From assembly GCA_963701375.1 (NCBI GenBank), contig CAVOZT010000001.1, positions 248,001-312,000 of the forward strand: DNA of 64,000 nucleotides, read 5' to 3'. Position numbers and translations under genes: made by a program. A model generated the notes under the pieces. It made no database searches. It had not been told where the DNA came from and saw only the letters and a list, made by a program, of their open reading frames with translations. The stretch is from CAVXTF01 sp963701375. GTDB lineage: Bacteria > Actinomycetota > Acidimicrobiia > Acidimicrobiales > CAVXTF01. This document shows positions 36,217-44,849 of the stretch, in pieces. Every line of letters starts with the position of its first letter. Position 1 is the stretch's first letter.

Positions 36217-37885
36217 TCAGCCCGCCACGAGGGATCGAAGGAGGCGAGGCGGCGGCGATCCGTGAGAAAGCACTCCGTCGTATTGCGCGATAGGCCCGAG
36301 CCCGGCAAAGAGATCGGCGAGTTCCGTGTAGCCGACGAAGTAAGTCGAGAGCTGGGCTGAGGTGAGACAGGCCCTTCGCCACTTGCCTGTTGCTTCTCCC
36401 TCCTCCTGGAATCCAGGGCCGGTCATCAGGTCCATCGCTTGGCTCTCGGTCATGCCGCCAGCGTGGACACCAGCGTCGAGAATGGCGTTGATCGTCATGC
36501 GCAACTGCATCTTCAGCTGCTGGAGCCTGACCTCAGCCCCGCCGTGACCGGCTTCGGCCATCAGTCGCTCGGCGTGGACCGCCCACCCCTCGATGAAGCT
36601 CCCGCTCATGAACGCTTGGCGGACCGGAGTAGATCCAGCGAACCGGCGTCCGTGCGCGAGCTGGAGCGCGTGGCCCGGCATCGCTTCGTGGACAATCAGA
36701 TTGACGACCATTGCGGAGTTGTACTCGCGGTAGAAAGAGTCGACGCGCTCGGAAGGCCAACCCTCTGGCGTGGGGGCGACGGCGAGAAAGGTCTCGCCGC
36801 CAATCTCGAGCGGTCCCGGCGCATCGCAGTAGGCGATGGCCACACCCCGGCGGAACTCGGGCATAACCTGGACCACCATCTCGTCTGAGGTGAGAGAGGC
36901 GAGGCCGAGCTCACCTACAGCGACCACCGCGTCATCGAGCGATCGACTCGCTTCCGAGACGATCGTTTCGTCCGATGCCGCGTCGCTGCGCCACCTCGTC
37001 CAACGCGGTGCGAACGGCGTCCGCTCCAGACAGCCCGGAAGCACCTCCGCGGCCGACGACGCCTACCAAATACTTACGGCAAGCGTCGTCCATCAACTCT
37101 GTCAGAGTTTCGAGGTGTTCGTGGGCGCGCCGCAACACCTCGCCCACGCTCAGCTCCGAGTTCAGAGTCAGCTCGAGCTTGCGGGCGAACTTCTCGGGTC
37201 CGAGCCGGAAACCGTCGTCAGTCTCAGAGTCAGCACTACGTGCTGCGCCAGGCCTGTCCAGCATCTGCTGCAAGTACGCGCCGTGCCGACCCAAAGCGTC
37301 GAGCGCTCTGCTTTGAGCGGGCTCGACACTTGCGTTCATCGAAGCATCAGACTTCAACAGTCGTGCCACCTCGTCACGTACGAGAGCGACCGTGCCTGCG
37401 TTCTGCTGAAGCGCCGTTTCCAAATGGACCCGCGGCGCCCTCGAGAGCTGCTTGCGAGAGAGGTCGACCAGTTCCGGCACCTGGTCGAGTCGCGCTGCGA
37501 TCGCCCTCAAACGATCGGAAACGGGAAGCGTTTCACGTGCGATCAATGGGTAAATCGCGTTCCCAGGGTTGTAGACGAGCGGGTCCCATTCGATCTCGAC
37601 CAGCTCTTCGGTGGTGAAGATCCGTTCGTCCAGAGCGCCGAGAAGGATCTCGCGGTCAACACGGTCGTCTGGGTCGAGCGTGTCCTCGTCGATCGCCTGG
37701 AGCGCCTCGCGATGACGGCGGTAGTCCTGAACAGCGTGGCGAAGACCGCCCTCGCTGCGGACGTCGAGTCGGTCGTCTCGGCGATGGTCACCAAGGTGAG
37801 TCGCCATCTCGGGCTCGTGACGGAGGACGTCTTCGACCGCTGCGGAGGCTGCGCTGTGGAACGCGGAGGTGGGTCTGTCCGTCAT
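36217..37885 (-). CDS. DUF885 family metallopeptidase-like protein (one frame break near 36990)
   Basis: A protein of about 555 residues split across two frames. The N-terminal part begins MTDRPTSAFHSAASAAVEDV at 37885 and runs through RTALDEVAQR; the C-terminal part continues as SDETIVSEASRSLDDAV to the stop at 36217. The join is between about 36975 and 37000, where one base added or removed restores the frame. The peptidase motif HEAMPGHALQ (H-E-x3-G-H type) is in the second part, along with GSFIEGWAVHAERL. DUF885 proteins are M32/thermolysin-like predicted zinc hydrolases with few proven substrates. It lies 17 bases downstream of the ABC permease gene, but on its own frame reads as an ordinary soluble enzyme. 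Confidence 0.75.
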
Positions 37886-37902
37886 CTGACTCGAGATGCA
37901 CG

Positions 37903-38709
37903 CTAGGGCAACAGGAGCTTTCCGAGCTTGCGTGAGGTGACGGCCATCCCGGTGGCGCCCATGATGAGCAGGTATGCGGCGTGCCCGACGAGAGACCACG
38001 TGAACAGCCCTGCGTCGAGTCCCCGGATCAGCGCGACTCCCTGATAGAGCGGGGTGCAGCGGACGACGATCTGGAGCCACCCGGGATAAACGCTGAGCGG
38101 ATAGAACGTCGCCGAGAACAAGAACAACGGCAGGATGGCGAGCGAAACCATGTCGAAGTCCTGCCAGCTGCGCATGTAGCACGTCGCCGCCATGCCGGTA
38201 CCCGCAAATGCGAAGCTGATGAGAATTGCCGCGGGATAGCAGAGGATCGCCCACGGCGTGAGCACATATCCGAGTGCCGCCATCACCACGAGGAACGATC
38301 CCGAGTAGAACGAGCCCCTCATCAGGGCCCAGCTGATCTCACCGAGCGCCAGGTCGCCCACCCCTAATGGAGTGGAGAGGACGGCATCGTAGGTGTGCGC
38401 GATCTTGAGCTTGAAGTAGATGTTGAACGTCGAGTCGAAGATCGCGCCGTTCATTGCCGACGAGGCAAGGAGCCCGGGGGCCACGTATGCCGTGTACTTC
38501 ACGACCTGCGTACCGACGTGTATGCCACCAACGAGCTTGTTCAAGCCGACGCCGATGGAAAGCAGGTAGAAGAACGGCTCGAAGAACCCCGATACGAGGA
38601 GCACCCATTGGCGTCTGTAGACGAGGATGTTGCGTTCGACCAGGCGCCTGGCGCGCGTTTGGGTTATCAACCCGAGAGGGGTGAGTCTGAATATCAAGCC
38701 GGCGTTCAC
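37903..38709 (-). CDS. ABC-2 type transporter permease (NodJ/DrrB-like), second subunit
   Basis: 268 residues from the GTG at 38709, which overlaps the upstream permease stop by 4 bases. Six hydrophobic segments follow (WVLLVSGFFEPFFYLLSIGV, YVAPGLLASSAMNGAIFDS, ILPLFLFSATFYPLSVYPGW among them), typical of ABC-2 exporters. The GVGLNKLVGG and APGLLASSAM segments match the NodJ type. A longer open frame to 39213 is only the reverse reading of the other permease. It forms an exporter with the ATPase at 39569-40547 and the permease at 38706-39524. The substrate is unknown; relatives export lipo-oligosaccharides, glycopeptides or drugs. Confidence 0.82.
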   Translation of the reverse strand: MNAGLIFRLTPLGLITQTRARRLVERNILVYRRQWVLLVSGFFEPFFYLLSIGVGLNKLVGGIHVGTQVVKYTAYVAPGLLASSAMNGAIFDSTFNIYFKLKIAHTYDAVLSTPLGVGDLALGEISWALMRGSFYSGSFLVVMAALGYVLTPWAILCYPAAILISFAFAGTGMAATCYMRSWQDFDMVSLAILPLFLFSATFYPLSVYPGWLQIVVRCTPLYQGVALIRGLDAGLFTWSLVGHAAYLLIMGATGMAVTSRKLGKLLLP

Positions 38710-39524
38710 GTGATCAGCCTCCGCCGGAAAGTCTTGCGGGCAACCAGGTACCCGCCGACGACGAGGGCGATCAGGTAGCCGGCGTGTACGGGGACCTGGG
38801 CCCAGTCCACCTGCCCGAGTACGAACTCGCGGCAGAGAGTGACGCCGTGGAACAGCGGCGTCGCATAAGCCACCGGCCGCAGCGCAGCAGGGAGCTGGGT
38901 TACCGGGAAGAACGTGCCCGAGAACAAAAACAGCGGGACGACGCCGAATCGGTAGATGGTCGAGAACCAGGTGTCGTTCTCGACCGTCGCAGCAAACGCC
39001 GCGATCGGGGCTGAGAACGCGAGCCCGGTGATGACCGCAGCTGGGAGAGCGAGCAACGCCAATGGCGACAAGGCCGCACCGAAAGCCCAGACCACACAGA
39101 GATAGATGCCCGAGACGATTGTCAGCCGTATGGCAATCCAGGTCAAGGTGCCGAGCAGGACGTCGGTCACCGTCAGCGGTGTGGCGAGCATGGCGAAGTA
39201 CGTGCGTATCCACTTGATGGCCCCCATCACGGGGTAAGTCGCCTCGTTGGTGCCGATCTGCATCGCGGTCGAAGCGAGCAGCCCGGGAGCAAGGAAGTAC
39301 AGATAGCGGACGTGGTCGACGGTGTGCGCGTGCTGGTCAACGAGCGAGCCGAGCCCCACGCCCATGGCGGCGAGGTAAAGGACGGGAATCAAGAAGCTGG
39401 TCGCGACCGAGCCCCGCCATGTCCGCTTGTAGGAGTACGCCCAGTAGCCGAGCGCGCGCCACGAGGGCGGGCTCTGGACTCCACGCGCGCGGTCCAGGCC
39501 CGGCGTCTCTACGTCGAGCGCCAT
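38706..39524 (-). CDS. ABC-2 type transporter permease (NodJ/DrrB-like), first subunit
   Basis: 272 residues with six membrane segments: SFLIPVLYLAAMGVGLG, YFLAPGLLASTAMQIGTNEA, LALLALPAAVITGLAFSAPI and VVPLFLFSGTFFPVTQLPAA among them. It is a paralogue of the following permease: both share GVGLGSLV/GVGLNKLV, APGLLASxAM and PLFLFSxTFxP. The pair would form a heterodimeric exporter with the upstream ATPase, 44 bases away. Substrate unknown. Confidence 0.85.
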   Translation of the reverse strand: MALDVETPGLDRARGVQSPPSWRALGYWAYSYKRTWRGSVATSFLIPVLYLAAMGVGLGSLVDQHAHTVDHVRYLYFLAPGLLASTAMQIGTNEATYPVMGAIKWIRTYFAMLATPLTVTDVLLGTLTWIAIRLTIVSGIYLCVVWAFGAALSPLALLALPAAVITGLAFSAPIAAFAATVENDTWFSTIYRFGVVPLFLFSGTFFPVTQLPAALRPVAYATPLFHGVTLCREFVLGQVDWAQVPVHAGYLIALVVGGYLVARKTFRRRLIT

Positions 39525-39568
39525 AGCGCCATGTTTCCTTTCCCCCTAGAACTACTCACCGCCCGTCG

Positions 39569-40547
39569 TCAGTCGACCAGCGTTCTCCCTGTCAGTCGCA
39601 AGAAGACGTCCTCGAGCGTCGCCCTTCTCACGAGAGCGCTCACCGGGCTCATTCCTCTTCCGTGGACTTCGCGCAGCGCAGCGTCGCCATCTGCCGTGTA
39701 GAGCAACAGCCGGTCCGGCAGTATCTCGACACGGTCGGCGATTCCGTCCATACGAGATGCTGCGTCATCCTGCTCGTCCTGGCCGAAACGAAGTTCGAGC
39801 ACTTCGCGCGTCGCGTACCGTTCGATCAGCTCGCGAGGAGTTCCCTCCGCCGCGAACCGCCCATGGTCCATCACGGCCAACCGGTCGCACAACTGCTCGG
39901 CTTCGTCCATGTAATGAGTGGTGATGATCTGGGTGACACCCTGCTGCTTCAAGCGGTAGAGCCTGTCCCACAGAAGGTGCCTCGCCTGCGGATCGAGTCC
40001 GGTGGTTGGCTCGTCGAGGATCAGCAATTCCGGCTCGCTTATGAGCGACCGGGCGATCGTGAGTCGCCGCTTCATCCCGCCGGAGAGGGGATCCACCTTG
40101 TCCTTTGCCGCGGTCTGTGAGCTGCGCGAAGTCGAGCAGCCTTTCGGCTCGCTCTCGGATCAACTTTCGCGGGAGGTCGAAGTAGCGGCCGTAGATCATC
40201 AGGTTGTCGAGGACCGTGAGCTCCAGGTCGAGGCTGTCTTCCTGCGGTACGAGCCCGATGCGGCTCCTGATGCTCGCACCGTCGGTGGACGGGTCCATCC
40301 CGAGCACACGAAGCGTGCCGCCCGAAAGAGGGGACATGCACGAGATCATTCGCATCGTGGAGGTCTTCCCTGCTCCGTTGGGACCGAGGAACCCGAAGGA
40401 TTCGCCCTTGGCGATCTCGAAGTTGATGTGGTCCACCGCCAAGAAGTCACCGAACCTCTTCACGAGGTCCCTAGCCACCACGAGGGGTTCGTCGGGCACG
40501 GTTGCACCGCGGACGTCCAAGGCTGTCGCTAAGGGGGTAGTGGACAT
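39569..40547 (-). CDS. ABC transporter ATP-binding protein (NodI/DrrA-like; one frame break near 40101)
   Basis: About 325 residues from ATG 40547 (MSTTPLATALDV). The first frame has LVKRFGDFLAVDHINFEIAK, Walker A GPNGAGKTSTMRM, the Q-loop VPQEDSLD and DFAQLTDRGK. The frame then breaks at about 40100-40103, where one G too many is present (AAAGGACAAGG); the next frame resumes with DPLSGGMKRRLTIARSLISE, Walker B LLILDEPTTGLDPQ, the H-loop TTHYMDEAEQL and a C-terminal part to 39569. All catalytic motifs exist, only the frame is broken, so an assembly error is likely. It energises the two permeases that follow. Confidence 0.83.
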
Positions 40548-40590
40548 CACGGCCACCCTACCGGCAGCCAGAACTGGCCTTGTTAAGGGC

Positions 40591-41103
40591 TCAGGCAGGA
40601 GGTCTGAAGAAAGGGTTGAACGGCGCGAGGGCAGCTTCGAGCGCGTCATCGAGGCCAGGTCGTCCGTTCGCACCTGCCTCGAGAGCCAGCCGCGTGGCCT
40701 CGAGGTTGTTGTCGAAGACCAGGTCTGCATCGAGGGCGTCAGGAGCTACCCACACCGCCGCTATCAAGACCAGTCCGTCGATCAACCCGCGCTCGACCAC
40801 CCCGTCCTTGACTGCGCGCATCACGCCTGAGGCGACCCCCGCTTGCGCCGCGCCCCAAGTGAGCTGAGCATGGGACTCGCTTTCCACGGCGGCCTTGTTC
40901 ACAAAAAGAGTCGGAGGCTTGCAAGCGACGCCCGGGCGGACGACGGCGACAAATGCCACGTGTCCCAGGCGCGGCGTAGCGAGCGCCGTGGCCCACGCGG
41001 TCTCGACCGGCCCGCCTCGTTCTCCGAGGACGGTGTTCAGGTGTGCGGCCTCCGCACCCTCGCCCACGAAAGCCTCGCCGATCTGGGTTACGAAACCGGC
41101 CAT
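40591..41103 (-). CDS. Formaldehyde-activating enzyme (Fae) homologue
   Basis: 170 residues matching Fae over its length: FVTQIGEAFVGEGAEAAHLN with the active-site His, GERGGPVETAWATALATPRL, ACKPPTLFVNKA, LTWGAAQAGVASGVMRAVKD and VWVAPDALDAD, FDNNLEATRLALEAG. Fae speeds condensation of formaldehyde with tetrahydromethanopterin in methylotrophs; paralogues exist in other organisms with unproven roles. No other methanopterin-pathway or methanol/methylamine gene is in the window, so the cofactor and role are open. The first 16 bases overlap the end of the oxygenase gene upstream, which suggests coupling. The C terminus adds a short Pro/Phe-rich tail (FNPFFRPPA). Confidence 0.8.
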   Translation of the reverse strand: MAGFVTQIGEAFVGEGAEAAHLNTVLGERGGPVETAWATALATPRLGHVAFVAVVRPGVACKPPTLFVNKAAVESESHAQLTWGAAQAGVASGVMRAVKDGVVERGLIDGLVLIAAVWVAPDALDADLVFDNNLEATRLALEAGANGRPGLDDALEAALAPFNPFFRPPA

Positions 41104-41924
41104 CTCTCCGGAGGTTCGCTGAAGGGTTCGGTCCGCCCGTAGCGGCTCATGCGGAGAAGCTCACTGCCTGTCGTACCTGCTTTCGTGTCGTACGCGAACA
41201 GGCCGACGTGTCGCAGACGCGAACCCGAGATCGGGCTCACCCTGTGAAGCGAGTTGCGCCCCTCGAAAACCAAAAGGGTGCCCGGGTTCATTGCGATCGT
41301 CCGCACCCCGGCCGTATCGCCGTCAAGTACGGCGGCAACCTCGCGGTAGTGCTCGTCGTGGGAGCTCCTGATGAGGGGTGCCACATCGAAATTCCCGCCT
41401 TCTTGTGCGGTCTGGATCGCCAACGAGACGACGAAGTCGGTCTGGTCGAAATGCCATTGAAGCTCGTCACCCTCGCCCATCACGGCCAGGTTCAGAGCCC
41501 CAAACGGGTCCGAGTAACGGTGAAGCGTCCCGCGGCCGAGCACCGCCGACACCAGGTTGGTCAGAGGCTCCCACTCGTAGAGTCGGCGGAGCGGCGAGGA
41601 AAGCGGAATGAGGTCGTACGGCACGGCTCGAAGACTGAAGCGCCCCGTCCATCGGCGCGGATGGTCGTCGGCGAGATCGAGATCGGGGCGCTCCAGGTAG
41701 GCGGTTCCCGGTCCGCCTGATGCGTATGCCCGACAAGTCATGGCCTCGGCGTCCGCTACCAGTTCACTAACGCCTCGAGAGTTCAAGAACCCGGGGAGCT
41801 CGGCGTAGCCCGACGCAGCCAGCTGCTGTCTTGCGTCACGAACCGCCGACGACCCGATGGTCTCATCGACGTCGTAGAGCGGGTAGCGGTCTGTGTCGAC
41901 GAACGCCTCAACTGTCTCGATCAT
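41088..41924 (-). CDS. Fe(II)/2-oxoglutarate oxygenase, ArpA-like
   Basis: 278 residues with the jelly-roll core: QWHFDQTDFVVSLAIQ carries the H-x-D iron-binding pair, EGGNFDVAPLIRS follows, then LVFEGRNSLHRVSPISGSRL with the distal His and the 2-oxoglutarate Arg. The H-x-D pair with a complete Asp argues for hydroxylase rather than halogenase chemistry. Relatives hydroxylate free amino acids or small acids, and the substrate here is unknown. GAGGG sits 6 bases before the ATG. The end overlaps the Fae homologue by 16 bases. Hydroxylated or demethylated products could release formaldehyde for Fae, which is speculation. Confidence 0.78.
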   Translation of the reverse strand: MIETVEAFVDTDRYPLYDVDETIGSSAVRDARQQLAASGYAELPGFLNSRGVSELVADAEAMTCRAYASGGPGTAYLERPDLDLADDHPRRWTGRFSLRAVPYDLIPLSSPLRRLYEWEPLTNLVSAVLGRGTLHRYSDPFGALNLAVMGEGDELQWHFDQTDFVVSLAIQTAQEGGNFDVAPLIRSSHDEHYREVAAVLDGDTAGVRTIAMNPGTLLVFEGRNSLHRVSPISGSRLRHVGLFAYDTKAGTTGSELLRMSRYGRTEPFSEPPERWPVS

Positions 41925-42047
41925 CGAATGCCCTCGATCATCGAGTGCTCGGTCTGCCGGGTGTCATCGATCACGCCTCGCTCGGGAATCTATTAGATCG
42001 CCCTGTACCCGACTGTCCCGAGCAGTGCTCGGGGCCTCCAGAGCGCG

Positions 42048-42053
42048 TAGCGT
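42048..42053 (+). promoter_or_regulatory. Candidate -10 element for leaderless transcript of the dienelactone hydrolase
   Basis: TAGCGT ends 8 bases before the ATG at 42062 with no ribosome site between. The rest of the 137-base divergent gap (41925-42061) shows no other named signal. Confidence 0.4.
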
Positions 42054-42061
42054 GCGACGCC

Positions 42062-42853
42062 ATGACGAGCGCCTTGGACGGATACGAACGCGAGCCCTTC
42101 AGTGCGGAAGGGAAGGAGCGCGACCTCTACAGGACCGGCTCAGGGCCGGCTGTGATCGTGATGAGCGAGATTCCCGGTATCACGCCCCTCGTAGGCGAGT
42201 TCGGCCGGAAGGTCGCAGCGATCGGTTGTACTGCGGTCCTTCCCCACATGTTCGGGACCCCGGGCAAGCCACCGTCTGGTGCTTACAGCCTGGAGTCTCT
42301 CCTTCACGCTTGTATCTCTCACGAGTTCGCCGTCCTTGCCGCGGGCCGCACGAGCCCGATCACGACTTGGCTCCGGGCACTGGCCAAGGCCGAGCACGAT
42401 CGATGCGGAGGTCCGGGAGTGGGAGCGGTGGGCATGTGCCTGACCGGCGGATTTGCACTGGCACTGATGGTCGACGATGTCGTCGTGGCGCCTGTGCTGT
42501 CTCAGCCTTCCCTTCCACTGCCCCTCGGCAAGAGACGAAAGAAAGACGTCGGGATCTCGACCGCCGATCTGTTCCGCGTGAAAAAACGAGCCGAGGCGGG
42601 TACCTCGGTCTTGGGATTGCGATTCACGGGCGATCCCGTATGCCCTCCCGAACGTTTCGAGCGACTGCGCGAAGAGCTCGGGGACCGTTTCATCGCAGTC
42701 GAGATCGACTCGTCGCCTGGGAACTCCCACGGTCATCCCGTTAAAGCGCACTCGGTTCTCACAGAGCACCTGCAGGACCAACCCGGGACTCCCACGCGTG
42801 AGGCGCTGGATCAAGTTCTCGACTTCTTCCGCGACCGGCTCCTCACGGCCTGA
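42062..42853 (+). CDS. Dienelactone hydrolase family protein
   Basis: 263 residues of the alpha/beta-hydrolase fold: AVIVMSEIPGITPLVGEFGR carries the oxyanion strand, VGMCLTGGFALALM the nucleophile elbow with Cys (G-x-C-x-G-G), RFTGDPVCPPERF the Asp and NSHGHPVKAHSVLTEH the His. The Cys nucleophile is typical of dienelactone hydrolase, which opens 4-carboxymethylenebutenolide in chlorocatechol breakdown, though many homologues act on other lactones or esters. No ring-cleavage gene for catechols lies beside it. The frame is open to 41831 but the start is set at 42062 by the leaderless promoter pattern and family length. Confidence 0.85.
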   Translation: MTSALDGYEREPFSAEGKERDLYRTGSGPAVIVMSEIPGITPLVGEFGRKVAAIGCTAVLPHMFGTPGKPPSGAYSLESLLHACISHEFAVLAAGRTSPITTWLRALAKAEHDRCGGPGVGAVGMCLTGGFALALMVDDVVVAPVLSQPSLPLPLGKRRKKDVGISTADLFRVKKRAEAGTSVLGLRFTGDPVCPPERFERLREELGDRFIAVEIDSSPGNSHGHPVKAHSVLTEHLQDQPGTPTREALDQVLDFFRDRLLTA

Positions 42854-42885
42854 CCGTCTGCCATGCGGCTGCCACCTGTCGCCAC

Positions 42886-44070
42886 ATGACCTCGGTGCCT
42901 TCAGGGGGGCCGCCCGAGGATCCCAAAGTTCCGTTCAGGAGGATCGCGCTCGAGTGGGGGCGCATCGGCTGCATCGGGTTCGGAGGGCCGCCGGCACACA
43001 TCACGCTCTTGCGCCGGCTGTGCGTGCCTCGGGGCTGGCTCTCGGCGGGGGAGTTCGAGGACGGCCTGGCGGTGGCGAACCTGTTGCCCGGGCCGTCGTC
43101 GACCCAGCTCGCGATATTTTCCGCGTTCCGGGTCGGCGGACCTGTCGGCGCTCTCATCGGGGCTTCATTGCTCCGGGCCTCGTCCTCATTGTCGGGCTTG
43201 CAGCACTCTTCCTCGCCTCCCACCCGCCTGTGGCGATCGTCGGTGCGGCCGCTGGAGCGGGCGCCGTCGTGCCGGCGGTCGCGGTTGCCGCGGCTGCAGC
43301 GCTCGTCGTGCCGAGCTGGCTCAGGGCCGACAAGACAGCGGCGAGTCGGGCTCGGTGGGTGGTCTACGTGCTCGCAGGAGCAGTTGCCGCCGCGCTCGCC
43401 GGACCTTGGTTGGTTGTCGTCATAGTCGTTTGCGGCGCACTCGAGGTGGTGATCCGGGCGAACGCCTCGCGGTCCCGCCTCTGGTCCGAACCGGGCGGGA
43501 CTCGGAATCTTGGCAGCCCATGCCGCCTCGGTGGGGGGCCTGAGCGCTCTTGCATGGGAGGGGCTCAAGGTCGGGGCTCTGTCGTTCGGCGGGGGATTCG
43601 TGATCATCCCGCTAATGGAGCACGACGCGGTCCACGTCTACCACTTCATGTCGGCCGTGCATTTTCTCGACGCCGTTGCGCTCGGTCAGGTGACCCCCGG
43701 TCCGCTGGTCCAGACGGTTGCAGTCGTCGGGTACGCGGCTCACGGGATCGAGGGCGCACTGCTCGCGGCCGCCTTTGCATTCGCCCCATCCTTCGTCTTC
43801 GTGATGGCGGGCGCTCCTCACTTCGACAGGATTCGAGCGAGCCAGGTCGCTCAGGGATTTCTGACAGGGGCAGCACCTGCGGCCATCGGAGCGATCGCGG
43901 GTTCAGCCATACCGCTCGGACAGTCGTTGGCCCACGTATGGCAGGTCGGAATTCTGGCGGCGGCCGGCGTGTGGCTGATCGCGCTGCGAAAGCCGATCTT
44001 GCCGGCGATAGTCGTCGGCGGCTTGATAGGCGCAATCGCCGCGCTCGCGGGTGCGCCCGTCAGCGCCTGA
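42886..44070 (+). CDS. chrA: Chromate transporter ChrA, two-domain (two frame breaks near 43160 and 43480)
   Basis: A CHR-family protein of about 395 residues in three frame segments. The N-terminal segment FRRIALEWGRIGCIGFGGPP, AHITLLRRLCVPRGWLSAGE and NLLPGPSSTQLAIFSAFRVG reads to 43158. Then GFIAPGLVLIVGLAALFLAS and the following helices are in the -1 frame, and from about 43480 the reading returns to the first frame with LGILAAHAASVGGLSALAWE and the second domain (VGALSFGGGFVIIPLME, LGQVTPGPLVQTVAVVGY). One missing G in the run GGGG at 43159-43162 explains the first break; an extra base near 43455-43500 the second. The CHR family expels chromate or transports sulfate-like anions. Confidence 0.8.
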
Positions 44071-44075
44071 ACGAG

Positions 44076-44849
44076 TTATGGGCCTACGCGGATGCCCACG
44101 ACATGGATGAGCCTGCTCAGCTGCCTATAGGGGTCCCGGCGGCTCGCTTCGAGCTCCACAGCCATCACCATTTCCTCGTCGTCGTGCTCCGGCATGTTTC
44201 GCACCCAACCGTCCGTGAAGAGTCGCACCCCGTACCACGTGATCGTTTCCACGCCGTTCGCGTCGAGCATCTCTTTGATCTCGTCGAGCGTGTGGGCGAC
44301 CGTGTCGACTCCGAGCCCGTTGACCTGGTGGCGCTGATCGAACGATTGAAGTGCGGCTGCCCAGTCGCCTTGCAGCGCCGGTCGAGTTGCCGTCGAGCCG
44401 GCGTTCTTGGAGACGAGCGAAACAAGTCCGCCGGGCCGAGCGAGTCTTGCGAGGGAGGCGACCAACTCCCGAGGATCGGGGACGTACATGATCACCCCGT
44501 GGCACAAAACGGCGTCGAACTTCTCGCCGTCGAGCGCTTGAGGCGCCTCTTCCCCGGTCGACAGAACGAGCCTCACCCGGCTTGCGACATCCTCGGGTTC
44601 GAGACAGAGCGCGTCAGCAGCGCGTGCGAGCATCGCTTCTGAAGAGTCCACGATCGTCACGCGGTGGCCGAGCCTGGCCAGCGGAATCGACTGGTTGCCA
44701 GCCCCACCTCCGACGTCCACCACGCGAACGGAGCCCGAAGGCAGGTGCCACGAGAGCTGCCGGTCGAGGACGTGGGTGCGAACCCTCCCACGAACGCTCC
44801 CATAGTGGCCGTCGAGGAATGGCTCAGCGAGGTCGGCCCACCGGTCCAT
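44076..44849 (-). CDS. CmoM/SmtA-like SAM-dependent methyltransferase
   Basis: 257 residues from the ATG at 44849. Motif I is VRVVDVGGGAGNQSIPLARL, then VTIVDSSEAMLARAADAL, LCHGVIMYVPDPRELVASLA and RLARPGGLVSLVSKNAGSTA. The end (ASRRDPYRQLSRLIHVVGIR) is close to the C terminus of E. coli CmoM (SmtA), which methylates 5-carboxymethoxyuridine in tRNA; ordering of motifs also matches. Whether the tRNA activity is kept is an inference since no cmoA/cmoB is in the window. The start overlaps the upstream serine hydrolase stop (TGATG). It converges on chrA with only 5 bases between the ends. An earlier start at 44993 lies within the serine hydrolase. Confidence 0.78.
   Translation of the reverse strand: MDRWADLAEPFLDGHYGSVRGRVRTHVLDRQLSWHLPSGSVRVVDVGGGAGNQSIPLARLGHRVTIVDSSEAMLARAADALCLEPEDVASRVRLVLSTGEEAPQALDGEKFDAVLCHGVIMYVPDPRELVASLARLARPGGLVSLVSKNAGSTATRPALQGDWAAALQSFDQRHQVNGLGVDTVAHTLDEIKEMLDANGVETITWYGVRLFTDGWVRNMPEHDDEEMVMAVELEASRRDPYRQLSRLIHVVGIRVGP

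Noticed and set aside
38710..39213. N-terminal extension of the second ABC permease (long open frame to 39213)
   Set aside because: The extension is His/Arg-rich, overlaps the first permease completely and has no helix; the GTG at 38709 overlaps the upstream stop as expected.
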